Translations under genes and position numbers: made by a program
Source: Virgisporangium ochraceum
Lineage (GTDB): Bacteria; Actinomycetota; Actinomycetes; Mycobacteriales; Micromonosporaceae
Length of the DNA: 64,000 nt
Direction: 5' to 3'
Assembly (NCBI RefSeq): GCF_016863655.1
Contig: NZ_BOPH01000082.1
Location: forward strand, 62,001 to 126,000
In this document: positions 18,259 through 28,666 of the stretch, piece after piece
How the letters are laid out: the number at the start of each line of letters is the position of its first letter
How positions within the stretch are numbered: position 1 is the first letter of the stretch
The notes under the pieces: generated by a model
Seen by the model: the letters and a program-made list of their open reading frames with translations, nothing else
What the model was told of the DNA's origin: nothing
The model's database searches: none

Positions 18259-19334
18259 TGGGAACCGTTGCGGCACATGGGCTGCGCAAGTCCTTCGGTG
18301 AGGTCCGGGCCCTGGACGGGGTGACCCTGGACGTGCCGGACGGCTCGTTCTTCGTCGTGCTCGGGCCGTCGGGGGCGGGCAAGACGACGACCCTGCGGGC
18401 GATCGCCGGCCTCGAGAAGCTCGACGCCGGGTCGGTGCATCTCGACGGCGTCGACGCGACCAACGACGCCCCGGCCGCACGCGACCTGGCGATGGTCTTC
18501 CAGAACTACGCGCTCTACCCGCGACACACGGTGTACGAGAACATCGCGTCGCCGCTGCGGGCACGCCGCCTCCCGTCGAGCGAGATCGCCGCCGCCGTCG
18601 AGCGGGTGTCGGACCTGCTGCACATCGAACGTCTGCTGCAGCGCCGTCCCGCGCAGCTGTCGGGCGGTGAGATGCAGCGCGTCGCCCTGGCGCGGGCGCT
18701 GGTCCGTCGCCCGCGCGCGTTCCTCATGGACGAGCCGCTGACGAACCTCGACCTCAAGCTGCGCGTCGAGATGCGCACCGAGCTCACCCGCATCCACCGC
18801 AGCCTCGGGGCGACCTTCGTGTACGTGACCAACGACCAGGTCGAGGCCCTGTCGATGGCCGACCGGATCGCGGTCCTCAAGGAGGGCACGGTGCAACAGG
18901 TCGGAACGCCGGCCGAGGTGTACGAGCGGCCGGCCAACCGGTGGGTCGCCGGCTTCGTCGGAAGCCCTCGGATCAGCCTGCTCGCCTGCCACGCCGAGGG
19001 GGACCGCCTGGTCGGGGCGCAGGGCTGGACGCTGCCGCGGCCGCGCTGGACCACGGCGGAGGACGGTCGTCAGCTGCTGCTGGGCGTGCGCGCCGAGGAC
19101 CTGTCGGTCGAGCAGCGCGGGGACACGTCGTTGGCGGGTGAGCTTTACGCGCTCGAACCGCTCGGCGACCGCACGGTCATCGACGTCCGGGTGGGGACGG
19201 AGATGCTCAAGGTCAAGGCGCGACCCACCGTCACCGGTACACCGGGGGAGCGGCTGCACGTCACGGTCGACCTGGACCGCGCGCACCTGTTCGACGCGGA
19301 CACCGGGCTGGCGCTGTCCGAGGCGGGGAGGTAG
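18258..19334 (+). CDS. ABC importer ATPase, H-loop His replaced by Asn
   Basis: A protein of 358 aa. Walker A GPSGAGKT at 37-44, signature LSGGEMQRV, Walker B AFLMDEPLTNLD, and a regulatory OB domain. The switch segment reads VTNDQVEAL: Asn192 stands where the catalytic H-loop His is normally found (codon AAC at 18832-18834 region), while the neighbouring ATPase has the His. Two different ATPases per importer are known for polyol/glycerol systems. This copy may be a weakened site in an asymmetric heterodimer. Confidence 0.94.
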   Translation: MGTVAAHGLRKSFGEVRALDGVTLDVPDGSFFVVLGPSGAGKTTTLRAIAGLEKLDAGSVHLDGVDATNDAPAARDLAMVFQNYALYPRHTVYENIASPLRARRLPSSEIAAAVERVSDLLHIERLLQRRPAQLSGGEMQRVALARALVRRPRAFLMDEPLTNLDLKLRVEMRTELTRIHRSLGATFVYVTNDQVEALSMADRIAVLKEGTVQQVGTPAEVYERPANRWVAGFVGSPRISLLACHAEGDRLVGAQGWTLPRPRWTTAEDGRQLLLGVRAEDLSVEQRGDTSLAGELYALEPLGDRTVIDVRVGTEMLKVKARPTVTGTPGERLHVTVDLDRAHLFDADTGLALSEAGR

Positions 19335-19340
19335 GACGCC

Positions 19341-20801
19341 ATGAGTGACCCGATGGACATCCTGGCCCCCGAGCACCGGCGGCTGCGGATCGGCGACACC
19401 TGGCGCGAGGCCGCCAGCGGAGCCACGTTCGCCGTCGAGGACCCGGCCACCGGCACGACCATCGCCGAGGTGGCCGACGCCGACGTCGTCGACGGGCTCG
19501 CCGCCCTGGACGCGGCGAGCGGGGCGATGGCCGAGTGGGCGGCGACCCCGCCGCGGAAACGGTCGGAACTGTTGACCGCGACGTACCAGGCACTGACCGG
19601 GCGGTCCGAGGAGGTCGCCCGGCTGATCACGCTCGAGATGGGCAAGCCGCTCGCCGAGGCACGGGGGGAGGTGGCCTACGGCGCCGAGTTCTTCCGCTGG
19701 TTCGCCGAGGAGGCGGTGCGCGTCGAGGGGCGCTACAACACCGCTCCCGGCGGCGGCTACCGGATCCTCACCGTGCCGAAGCCGGTCGGACCGTGCGTTT
19801 TCGTGACGCCCTGGAACTTCCCGTTGGCGATGGGCGCCCGCAAGATAGCTCCCGCGCTGGCGGCGGGCTGCACGACGATCACCAAGCCGGCGGCACAGAC
19901 GCCGCTCACCATGCTGCTGCTGGCCCGCATCATGGAGGAGGTCGGCGTCCCGCCGGGCGTCGTCAACGTGGTGACGACCAAACGGTCCGGCAAGGTCGTC
20001 TCGGCACTGCTGGCCGACCGCCGCACCCGCAAGCTGTCGTTCACCGGGTCGACCGAGGTCGGGCGCGTGCTGCTGCGCCAGGCGGCGGACAACGTGCTGC
20101 GCACCTCGATGGAGCTGGGCGGCAACGCGGCCCTGATCGTGTGTGCCGACGCCGACCTGGACGTCGCGGTCGACGGCGCCATGGTGGCCAAGATGCGCAA
20201 CATCGGGGAGTCGTGCATCGCGGCCAACCGGATCTACGTCGAGGAGCCGGTGCGCGAGGAGTTCACGGCGCGTTTCGCCGAGCGGATGGGCGCGCTGAAG
20301 GTGGGTCACGGTCTCGACGACGGCGTCGACGTCGGTGCGTTGATCGACGAGGCCTCGGTCACCACGATCGCCGACCTCGTCGCCGACGCGGTCGACCGCG
20401 GCGCCCGTGCCCTGGTGGGCGGTGAGCGTCCGGACGGGCCGGGCCATTTCTACCCGCCCACGGTCCTCGTCGACGTGCCCGGGGACGCGCGGTTGCTGGA
20501 GGCCGAGATTTTCGGCCCGGTCGCGCCGATCATGTCGTTCACGTCCGACGACGAGGTGATGGCGAAGGCAAACGACACCGAGCACGGCCTGGTCGGATAC
20601 ATCTTCACCCGCGACCTCCAACGGGCACTGCGGTTCGCCGAGGGCCTGGAGACCGGGATGGTCGGCATCAACCGCGGTCTGATCTCGGACCCGTCCGCCC
20701 CGTTCGGGGGCGTGAAGCAGTCCGGGATCGGCAAGGAGGGGTCGCACGAGGGCATCCTCGAGTACCTCGACGTCACCTACGCGGCGATCGACCTCCCGTG
20801 A
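19341..20801 (+). CDS. NAD(P)-dependent aldehyde dehydrogenase, succinate-semialdehyde type
   Basis: A protein of 486 aa, normal ALDH length. Family signatures: TPWNFPLAMGARKIAPAL, FTGSTEVGR, catalytic Glu in MELGGNAA, catalytic Cys in GESCIAANR and the closing FGGVKQSGIGKEGS. Closest in pattern to GabD/succinate-semialdehyde dehydrogenases. It follows the second ATPase by 6 bp and precedes an iron-type alcohol dehydrogenase, suggesting sequential oxidation of an imported hydroxy compound (for example a 4-hydroxy acid) through the aldehyde; this is inference. Confidence 0.93.
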   Translation: MSDPMDILAPEHRRLRIGDTWREAASGATFAVEDPATGTTIAEVADADVVDGLAALDAASGAMAEWAATPPRKRSELLTATYQALTGRSEEVARLITLEMGKPLAEARGEVAYGAEFFRWFAEEAVRVEGRYNTAPGGGYRILTVPKPVGPCVFVTPWNFPLAMGARKIAPALAAGCTTITKPAAQTPLTMLLLARIMEEVGVPPGVVNVVTTKRSGKVVSALLADRRTRKLSFTGSTEVGRVLLRQAADNVLRTSMELGGNAALIVCADADLDVAVDGAMVAKMRNIGESCIAANRIYVEEPVREEFTARFAERMGALKVGHGLDDGVDVGALIDEASVTTIADLVADAVDRGARALVGGERPDGPGHFYPPTVLVDVPGDARLLEAEIFGPVAPIMSFTSDDEVMAKANDTEHGLVGYIFTRDLQRALRFAEGLETGMVGINRGLISDPSAPFGGVKQSGIGKEGSHEGILEYLDVTYAAIDLP

Positions 20802-20846
20802 CCGGTCTCCCGTACATCGCGACCGACGTTCCTGAGGAGCACGGAC

Positions 20847-22088
20847 ATGCTTGAGACCGTCCGCGGACCACGCCAGCTGATTGTGGGCGAGGGTGTCGCG
20901 CAGAACATTCCGCGGGTGGTGGCCGAGTGCGGCTCACGCGTCCTCGTCGTGACCGACCGGGTTCTTCTCGGACAGCCGGGCGTGGCCGGGATCGTGGCCG
21001 CCGTGCGGGAGAGGGTCGACGTCGTCGGGGTGTTCGCCGACGCGACCCCGGACGTGCCACTCGGTGACGTCGCCCTGGCGGCCTCGGTCGCCGCGGAGGT
21101 GGACGCCGACGTGATCCTCGCCATCGGTGGCGGCTCGGTCATCGATCTCGGCAAGATCGTCGGTGTCATCCGGCGCCACGGTGGGACACCGCGCGACTAC
21201 TACGGCGAGGCGAAGGTGCCGGGGCCCACGCTTCCGCTCGTCGCGGTGCCGACGACGTCGGGCACCGGCTCCGAGCTCACGCCGGTCTCGGTGCTGAGCG
21301 ACCCCGACCGCGAGCTGAAGGTGGGGGTCTCCAGCGTCCACATCGTGCCCGACTTCGCCATCGTCGACCCCGAACTCACCTACTCCTGCCCCGCGACGGT
21401 CACCGCCCACTCCGGTATCGACGCGTTCTGCCACGCGGTGGAGAGCTACATCGCGCGCCCCCGGGTCAACGGACCGCGTGACCCGGTGGAGCAGGTCTTC
21501 CTCGGTCGCAACCCGGTGACCGACCACTACGCGCTCCTGGCCGCCGAGCGGATCGCCCGCAGTCTGCGTCGTGCCGTCAGGGACGGAGGCGACACGGACG
21601 CGCGCGCCGACATGTCCTACGGATCGATGCTCGCCGGTCTCGCGTTTTCGCACGCGGGCAACGGGGCGCCGCACGCCCTCCAGTACCTCGTCGGCGCGGC
21701 GACCCACACGCCGCACGGCCTGGGCGTCGGGCTGCTGCTGCCGTACGCGCTGGACGCGGCCAGGGACGCCATCGGCGACCGGTTGAGGATCCTCGCCGGC
21801 GTATGCGGCCTCGACGTCGCCGACGCCTCGGACGCCGAGGCCGCGGACATGTTCCTCGCCTGGCTCGACGGGCTGCTGGCCGACATCGGCATCCCCACCA
21901 CGCTGGCGGACATCGGAGTGGCCCGGGCCGACCTCCCGCGCTTCGCGGAGCAGGCCAGCGGCATCACCCGCCTGATCCGGAACCATCCGGGCCCGACCGA
22001 CCCGGCCAGCCTGACCGCGATCCTCGACGCGGCCTGGACCGGCGACCGGACCCGACGCGTCCTGACCCCGAGCGGAAGCGGCGACTGA
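20847..22088 (+). CDS. Iron-containing alcohol dehydrogenase
   Basis: A protein of 413 aa of the group III Fe-dependent alcohol dehydrogenase family. N-terminal NAD domain with GGGSVIDLGK, conserved PTTSGTGSELTP, and metal ligands in HSGIDAFCHAVES and HAGNGAPHALQYLVG plus THTPHGLGVG. Ribosome site GAGGAG just upstream of 20847. It is the last gene of the importer operon and probably supplies the aldehyde for the adjacent dehydrogenase. Confidence 0.93.
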   Translation: MLETVRGPRQLIVGEGVAQNIPRVVAECGSRVLVVTDRVLLGQPGVAGIVAAVRERVDVVGVFADATPDVPLGDVALAASVAAEVDADVILAIGGGSVIDLGKIVGVIRRHGGTPRDYYGEAKVPGPTLPLVAVPTTSGTGSELTPVSVLSDPDRELKVGVSSVHIVPDFAIVDPELTYSCPATVTAHSGIDAFCHAVESYIARPRVNGPRDPVEQVFLGRNPVTDHYALLAAERIARSLRRAVRDGGDTDARADMSYGSMLAGLAFSHAGNGAPHALQYLVGAATHTPHGLGVGLLLPYALDAARDAIGDRLRILAGVCGLDVADASDAEAADMFLAWLDGLLADIGIPTTLADIGVARADLPRFAEQASGITRLIRNHPGPTDPASLTAILDAAWTGDRTRRVLTPSGSGD

Positions 22089-22181
22089 CACCCGGCGGCT
22101 TCGGGTCCTGCGTCGGGGAGGCCGCCATGCGACAGTGGACCGGCGGGTCGCGTCGTCGCGTCCCGGAGGCTCCTGGCGTCG

Positions 22182-22829
22182 GTGGGCGGGGTGGAAACGA
22201 AGGTGGCTGTGCGGAGCGGGCGCCGCCCCGGTAGTCCCGACACCCGTCAGGTCATTCTCGACGCCGCCCGCGACGCGTTCGCCGAGAAGGGATACGACAC
22301 CTCGTCCGTCCGCGCCATCGCCACCCGGGCCGGAGTGGACCCGGCGTTGATCCACCACTACTTCGGCACCAAGGAGAAGCTCTTTCTCGCGTGCATGGAC
22401 GCACCCGTCGACCCGCACGCGGTGATCGCCGTGATCGTGGCCGCACCGCGCGACCGGATCGGCAACCAGATCGTGCGGGTCGTGCTCGGTGTGTGGGAGT
22501 CACCGGCGGGAACCGCCGCCGCCGCGCTCGTCCGGACGTCGATCAGCGGTGAATGGCACGCCCGCCTGCTGCGTGAGTTTCTCACCACGCAGATCCTGCG
22601 TCACCTCGCCGCACCCCTCGGCCTCGACGCGGCCGAGGCGCCGTTGCGGACGAACCTGGTGGCCTCGCAGCTCGTCGGCCTGATGTACACCAGGTACATC
22701 CTGCGCCTGGAGCCGCTCGCGTCCGCGCCGGTCGAGGAGCTCGTCGAGATCATCGGTCCGAACGTGCAGCGCTACCTCACCGGAGACCTGGACCTGACCG
22801 GTACCGGCGCGGCGACGGCTGACCGGTGA
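22182..22829 (+). CDS. TetR-family transcriptional regulator
   Basis: A protein of 215 aa. The helix-turn-helix is plain: ILDAARDAFAEKGYDTSSVRAI (broken), ATRAGVDPALIHHYFGTKEKLF. The C-terminal ligand domain of ~140 residues is helical and family-variable. GTG 22182 is the longest start; GTG 22203 is equally plausible. Ends 20 bp from a convergent gene; its target is not evident. Confidence 0.9.
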   Translation: MGGVETKVAVRSGRRPGSPDTRQVILDAARDAFAEKGYDTSSVRAIATRAGVDPALIHHYFGTKEKLFLACMDAPVDPHAVIAVIVAAPRDRIGNQIVRVVLGVWESPAGTAAAALVRTSISGEWHARLLREFLTTQILRHLAAPLGLDAAEAPLRTNLVASQLVGLMYTRYILRLEPLASAPVEELVEIIGPNVQRYLTGDLDLTGTGAATADR

Positions 22830-22848
22830 TGCCGCAACGAACCGGCGG

Positions 22849-23379
22849 TCAGGCAACCGGATCGAGCGTGAGCTGCCGGCGATGGAACTGGAAATGCTGC
22901 CACGGGTAGTGGTAGACGTCGAGAACGCTCATCCGGGTGGTGAAGAACGGATCCCAGCGGACCGGGAACGGCATGCCGCGGCTCAGGTCGGCGGGTTCCA
23001 TTCGGTTCAGGCGGCGGGCGAGCGCGGCGCAGCTGCGATCGAACAGCACCTCCATCCGGTGCAGGGTGAGCAGGCGTCCACCGACCACCGATCCCACGTA
23101 GTTGACGACGTGGAACGGCGTGGCGACGGCGTTGAGAACGGCCGCGAAACCACGCCCGACCCACGCCGGCAGGCGGTCCATGACGGCCACCAGGGGGAGA
23201 AGTATCCGTACCAGTCCGTACCCGAGCACGAGGTGGAAGAGCATCTGCCGGTTGGTCCACCGCGTGCCGGTCGTCCGCTTCGACAGGGAGTCGGGCCCGG
23301 CCGCCGCCAGCAGGTCACGGAATGCGCCGGGCGCCTGATGCAGCTCGTGCAGGACGGCGTCTCTGGCGAGGTCGGTCAT
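22849..23379 (-). CDS. DinB-like (DinB_2) metal-binding four-helix protein
   Basis: A protein of 176 aa. Four-helix-bundle pattern with a buried His in LFHLVLGYG and a C-terminal YHYPWQHFQFHRRQLTL, giving the His triad typical of DinB/YfiT-like thiol-dependent metalloenzymes. In actinobacteria such proteins include mycothiol-dependent transferases/isomerases; the activity here is not fixed. Its promoter carries a 33-bp element nearly identical to one in front of the ABC exporter at 49.8 kb. Confidence 0.8.
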   Translation of the reverse strand: MTDLARDAVLHELHQAPGAFRDLLAAAGPDSLSKRTTGTRWTNRQMLFHLVLGYGLVRILLPLVAVMDRLPAWVGRGFAAVLNAVATPFHVVNYVGSVVGGRLLTLHRMEVLFDRSCAALARRLNRMEPADLSRGMPFPVRWDPFFTTRMSVLDVYHYPWQHFQFHRRQLTLDPVA

Positions 23380-23420
23380 GACGCCCTCCGCCGGTACACA
23401 CGCATGTCGACAACGGAGCC

Positions 23421-23453
23421 CTAGCGTAGCAATCCTACCTATAGCAACGCTAC
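23421..23453. promoter_or_regulatory. Operator-like element shared with the ABC exporter promoter
   Basis: CTAGCGTAGCAATCCTAC followed by CTATAGCAACGCTAC. It contains two inverted repeats, GTAG-N5-CTAC and TAGC-AAC-GCTA. The last 19 bases (23435-23453) are identical to 49767-49785, and the earlier half differs at only a few positions. It lies 42-74 bp before the DinB-like gene start. Likely target of the nearby PadR protein (inference). Confidence 0.65.
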
Positions 23454-23475
23454 CGGAACTGCCGTACCGGCGGGG

Positions 23476-24186
23476 TCAGGCCGCCGCGGCGCGGAGAGTG
23501 GCGCACCGGCGGGCCGCGAACCCCGCGAGGGTGAGGCGGACGCCGCTGACGAGAACGGCCGCGACGGCCAACCAGGACGCGTCGGCGGTACGGACGGTCG
23601 AGACGAGCACACCCGTGATGAGGGTGGCGTCGCCGGCCACACAGCCGATCGCGGCGACACTCGCCGCGGCCGCCGCCAGCCGCGGACCGATGGGCAGCCG
23701 CCTCGCGGACACGCCGCCACCTGCCGTCGCCAGGAAGGCGGCCGGCATCACCAACGCGAGGACGACGGCGTAGGTCGGGATGCTCGACAGCAGCGCGCCC
23801 AGGTCGCTACGCCAGTCGAGGCCGTCGCCGCGGGCGATGAACGCGGCCAGCCATACCAGGCCCACGACGGGACCGGTGCAGATCAACGCCAGCCCGACCC
23901 GGTGGGCCGTGGCACCGGCGAGCTCCGTGGCGAAATGCGCCGCGAGCGCGCGCGGGCTTCCGAATTCGGCGACGGCGGCCCTGGCCGCCTCGTCGGGCGT
24001 CGCGCCCCGCGCCCGGTGCGTCTCGACGGTGTCGGCGAGACCGTCGCCGACCTCGGCGAGAATCGCGTTCCTCGCCCGCCGGGAACCGGGCAGTCCGCGG
24101 GCGAGCTCGTCGAGGTAGGTCCCGATCGAGGACCGCGCGGCCGGGTCGATGTCGGGCGGCAGGGTGTCTACGCCGGTGTCGGCCAT
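23476..24186 (-). CDS. PadR-linked membrane protein (permease-prefix / HAAS type)
   Basis: A protein of 236 aa. Residues 1-95 are a soluble helical domain with the YLDELARGLPGSRRARNAIL and VAEFGSPRALAAHF patterns of HAAS/permease-prefix domains, followed by about four membrane helices (GLALICTGPVVGLVWLAAFI and later). Such proteins are usually encoded directly after a padR gene, as here: ATG 24186 lies 19 bp inside the padR reading frame. Function unknown. Confidence 0.85.
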   Translation of the reverse strand: MADTGVDTLPPDIDPAARSSIGTYLDELARGLPGSRRARNAILAEVGDGLADTVETHRARGATPDEAARAAVAEFGSPRALAAHFATELAGATAHRVGLALICTGPVVGLVWLAAFIARGDGLDWRSDLGALLSSIPTYAVVLALVMPAAFLATAGGGVSARRLPIGPRLAAAAASVAAIGCVAGDATLITGVLVSTVRTADASWLAVAAVLVSGVRLTLAGFAARRCATLRAAAA

Positions 24187-24509
24187 GAAGGATCCCCGTG
24201 AAGGACGGCCGACATGGCCGTGGAGAACTCCTGCCAGTTCGCCCGCTGGGTGGCGAGCTCCCTGCGCCCGGCCGCGGTGAGCTTGTAGACACGCTTGCGG
24301 CGGCTCTCCTTGTGCGACCAGGATCCGGCGACCAGGCCCGCCCGCTCCAGCCGGTGCAGCGCCGGGTAGATGGTTCCGGTCGGCAGGTCGAAGGTGCCGT
24401 TGCTGTTCGTGCGGAGCGCCTCCATGACGGCGTATCCGTGCAGCGGCCCGTCTTCGAGCGCGGCCAGCATCAACCCGTCGAGATGGCCCTTGAGTACCTC
24501 CGCCCGCAT
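24168..24509 (-). CDS. PadR-family transcriptional regulator
   Basis: A protein of 113 aa. Winged helix of PadR type: GHLDGLMLAALEDGPLHGYA, TGTIYPALHRLERAGLV, then SRRKRVYKLTAAGRREL. These are usually repressors of exporters and stress genes responding to small molecules. It overlaps the membrane-protein gene downstream. A copy of the TAGC-type half site lies right in front of its start, suggesting autoregulation. Confidence 0.92.
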   Translation of the reverse strand: MRAEVLKGHLDGLMLAALEDGPLHGYAVMEALRTNSNGTFDLPTGTIYPALHRLERAGLVAGSWSHKESRRKRVYKLTAAGRRELATQRANWQEFSTAMSAVLHGDPSWPTPA

Positions 24510-24513
24510 ACCA

Positions 24514-24524
24514 AGTAACGCTAC
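24514..24524. promoter_or_regulatory. Possible PadR autoregulatory site
   Basis: AGTAACGCTAC directly upstream of the padR start (24509) matches the right half of the shared element (AGCAACGCTAC) at all but one position. Position in the leader would allow autorepression. Confidence 0.5.
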
Positions 24525-24585
24525 ACCTCGCGGGCGGGATCGGCAGCCGTGGCGTCGTTTGAGTTCGAATGCCGGCGCGACGGTC

Positions 24586-24629
24586 CTCGGGTGTTCCCTG
24601 GGGTGACGACCGCCCGTTCGCGACACACT
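24586..24629 (+). promoter_or_regulatory. CTNGGG-type box with -10, SAH hydrolase operon
   Basis: Box CTCGGGTGTTCCCTGG at 24586-24601, and CACACT at 24624-24629, the 38-bp offset seen in the other cluster promoters. Weaker match than the rest, and the -10 is poor. Confidence 0.4.
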
Positions 24630-24676
24630 CTGCATCGGCGCCGCTCAGGGCTGCCGGGCCCGATGAGGAGGACACC

Positions 24677-26119
<1,443 letters not shown>

Positions 26120-26133
26120 GCGGAGGGACGACC

Positions 26134-27129
26134 ATGTCGGTCGCCGTGACGGGTTCGATCGCCGTCGACCATCTGATGCGCTTTCCCGGTCGCTTCGCGG
26201 AGCAGCTGGTGCCCGAGGTGCTGGACAAGGTGTCGCTGTCGTTCCTCGCCGACGAGCTGAAGGTGCGCGACGGCGGGGTCGCGGCGAACATCGCCTTCGG
26301 CATGGCGCAGCTGGGCCTCCGGCCGGCGCTCGTCGGCGCCGTCGGCCACGACTTCGCGGGGTACCGGGACCGGCTCGAGGCCTACGGCGTGGACTGCGCC
26401 TGGGTGCACACGAGCCAGGCGCGGCACACCGCCAGGTTCGTGTGCACCACCGATGTCGACATGTGCCAGATCGCGACGTTCTACGCCGGTGCGATGGCCG
26501 AGTCCGTCGACATCGACCTCACCCGGCTGCTCGCGACGACGGCGCCGGCGCTGGTGATCATCGGTGCGGACACCCCCGCCGCGATGCTCCGCCACGCCCG
26601 GGCCTGCCGCCGGTATCCGGTGACGGTCGCGGCCGACCCGTCGCAACAGCTGGCGCGGATGTCCGCCATGGAGATCGTCGAGTTCGTCGACGGCGCCGAC
26701 TACCTCCTGGCGAACGAGTACGAGCAGGCGCTGCTGGAGTCGAAGACCGGCCTGCGGACGGCCGACGTCCTGGACCGGGTCGGGTACCTCGTCACCACCC
26801 TGGGAGCCAATGGCGTCCGCATCCGTCGGGGGGACGGGTCGGACGTCCACGTGCCCGCGGTACCCACGTCCGCGGCCCTCGATCCGACCGGGGTCGGCGA
26901 CGGGTTCCGGGCGGGCTTCTTCTCGGCACTGCGGTGGGGCCTGTCCCTGACGGACGCGGCGCGGGTCGGCTGCCTGCTCGCCGTGGAGGTCCTGGAGGCG
27001 CCCGGTCCGCAGGAGTACGCGGTCGGCCGCCGGGCCTTCCACACACGGCTCGCCGACGCGTACGGCGGGGACGTGGCCGGTCGGGTGGCGGAGGTCTGGC
27101 CGGCACGTCCGAGCGTCGCCCACAGATAG
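26134..27129 (+). CDS. PfkB-family kinase, probable adenosine kinase
   Basis: A protein of 331 aa. Ribokinase-fold start VAVTGSIAVDHLMRFPGRF, glycine pair GGVAANIAFGMAQLG, and the catalytic ATP/anion motif DPTGVGDGFRAGFF. The N-terminal MRFPGRF and DELKVRDGG segments match bacterial adenosine kinases. Lying 14 bp after ahcY, it would phosphorylate the released adenosine and pull the reversible hydrolysis forward. Confidence 0.9.
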   Translation: MSVAVTGSIAVDHLMRFPGRFAEQLVPEVLDKVSLSFLADELKVRDGGVAANIAFGMAQLGLRPALVGAVGHDFAGYRDRLEAYGVDCAWVHTSQARHTARFVCTTDVDMCQIATFYAGAMAESVDIDLTRLLATTAPALVIIGADTPAAMLRHARACRRYPVTVAADPSQQLARMSAMEIVEFVDGADYLLANEYEQALLESKTGLRTADVLDRVGYLVTTLGANGVRIRRGDGSDVHVPAVPTSAALDPTGVGDGFRAGFFSALRWGLSLTDAARVGCLLAVEVLEAPGPQEYAVGRRAFHTRLADAYGGDVAGRVAEVWPARPSVAHR

Positions 27130-27141
27130 AGGACGGTTGCG

Positions 27142-27366
27142 GTGTCGAGACTGCGACGACTCGTCCTGCTCGTGGCGGGCCACCTGTACGCGGGTCTGAT
27201 CCAGGTCGGCTCGTGGGCCTTTCCCGCCGACGTCGGTGAGTACGTGAGGCGGGCGCCGGACGTCTCCGGCACCGACGGCGGGCCGGCGCCCGGCCATCCG
27301 GAACGCCTGGTTCCCGACCAGCCGCTGTCGGAGACCGAGCGGAGCCTGTGGCGGGACCTTTCATAA
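27142..27366 (+). CDS. Small DUF6059-like protein
   Basis: A protein of 74 aa from GTG 27142 with GAGG at a good distance. A hydrophobic N-terminal stretch (RLVLLVAGHLYAGLIQVGSW) is followed by a Pro-rich linker and the conserved tail PGHPERLVPDQPLSETE, matching small actinobacterial DUF6059-type proteins often seen beside natural-product genes. Function unknown. Last gene of the ahcY operon. Confidence 0.75.
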   Translation: MSRLRRLVLLVAGHLYAGLIQVGSWAFPADVGEYVRRAPDVSGTDGGPAPGHPERLVPDQPLSETERSLWRDLS

Positions 27367-27395
27367 GTGCGGACGACGGTTGTCATCGTCAATGT

Positions 27396-27439
27396 CCATG
27401 GTTCGCGCGGTGAATCCGGACCTCGGTACGGCTTAGCAT
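27396..27439 (+). promoter_or_regulatory. Possible degenerate box plus -10, acyl-CoA dehydrogenase operon
   Basis: CCATGGTTCGCGCGGT at 27396-27411 matches the cluster box at about 10 of 16 positions, and TAGCAT at 27434 lies at exactly the 38-bp offset. Low confidence. Confidence 0.3.
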
Positions 27440-27532
27440 CATGACACCGTCATCGTTCGGTCGCACGGAGCGGCCATACATCACGCTGCCCTCTGCTTTC
27501 TCGGGGACCGGCCCTGCCGGAAGGAGCTGACC

Positions 27533-28666
27533 GTGAACGACCAGTTGTGGAAAGCACTCGACGAAGTGATCGCCAACGAGGTGGTCCCGCACGCGCAGGT
27601 CGTGGACCTGCAGGGCGTGTTCCCCAGCAAGGCGATGGAGGCGCTGGGCGACGCCGGTGTCCTCGGTGCGACCGTGCCGAAGGACGCCGGTGGTGCCGGG
27701 TTGGGCCTGGCGGAGGCGGCCACGATCGTCGAGCTGTTGAGCCGGGCCTGCGGCTCCACCGCGATGGTGACGATGATGCACTTCGCCGCCGTGCCGATCC
27801 TGGTCGCACACGGTCCCCGCGACATCGTCGGTCAGATCGCGGCCGGCCGGCACCTGAGCACGCTCGCATTCTCCGAAGCGGGTTCCCGCAGCCACTTCTG
27901 GGCTCCGGTGGGCACGGCGAGCCCGGCGGGGGAGGGCCGCGTGGCGTTGAACGCGCGCAAGAGCTGGGTCACCTCCGCCGGCAACGCCGACAGCTACGTG
28001 TGGTCCAGCAGGGCGCTCGCCGCCGACGGGCCGATGACGTTGTGGTTCGTACCGGCCGCCACCGCCGGGGTGAGCATCTCCGGCGGATTCGACGGACTGG
28101 GGTTGCGCGGCAACGGATCCCGACCGGTCCGCGCGGAGAACGCCGTCGTCGGGCCGACCGCGATGCTCGGCGCCGACGGCCAGGGGCTCGACCTCGCCAT
28201 GCAGCTGACCCTGCCGTGGTTCCTGGTCCTCAACGCGGCTTTCAGCGTCGGGCTGGCCGAGGCCGCCGTGCGTGAGGCGATCGGTCACGTCACCGGTGCC
28301 CGGCTCGAGCATCTCGGCCAACGGCTGGTCGACCAGCCGTTGGTACGCAACGACATCGGGCGGATGCGGCTGCGTACCGATGCCGCACGGGCCGTCCTCC
28401 ACGACACCGTCGCGGCCGTCGAGAGCGGCCGGGAGGACGCCGGGCTGCGGGTGCTGGAGGTCAAGGCGATCGCCGCCGAGACCGCGATCGAGGTGACCGA
28501 CCTCGCGATGAAAACCTGTGGCGGAGCGGCCTTCCGCAAGGACCTCGGCATCGAGCGCCGGTTCCGGGACGCCCGCGCGGCGCGGGTGATGGCACCCACG
28601 ACCGACCACCTGACCGACTTCGTGGCGCGCGAAAGCTGCGGCATGCCGTTGCTGGACGGTGCCTGA
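27533..28666 (+). CDS. Acyl-CoA dehydrogenase-like flavoprotein
   Basis: A protein of 377 aa. Acyl-CoA dehydrogenase fold: N-terminal helical domain, middle beta domain with LSTLAFSEAGSRSHFWAP and KSWVTSAGNADSYVWSS, and C-terminal helices with KTCGGAAFRKDLGIERRFRDARA. Members act as FAD dehydrogenases or, with a reductase, as monooxygenases. It overlaps the next gene (TGATG), which overlaps the third, so the three products likely act together. Confidence 0.9.
   Translation: MNDQLWKALDEVIANEVVPHAQVVDLQGVFPSKAMEALGDAGVLGATVPKDAGGAGLGLAEAATIVELLSRACGSTAMVTMMHFAAVPILVAHGPRDIVGQIAAGRHLSTLAFSEAGSRSHFWAPVGTASPAGEGRVALNARKSWVTSAGNADSYVWSSRALAADGPMTLWFVPAATAGVSISGGFDGLGLRGNGSRPVRAENAVVGPTAMLGADGQGLDLAMQLTLPWFLVLNAAFSVGLAEAAVREAIGHVTGARLEHLGQRLVDQPLVRNDIGRMRLRTDAARAVLHDTVAAVESGREDAGLRVLEVKAIAAETAIEVTDLAMKTCGGAAFRKDLGIERRFRDARAARVMAPTTDHLTDFVARESCGMPLLDGA

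Noticed and set aside
18225..20747. 840-codon minus-strand frame
   Set aside because: Antisense to the second ATPase and the aldehyde dehydrogenase, both with full catalytic motifs on the plus strand.
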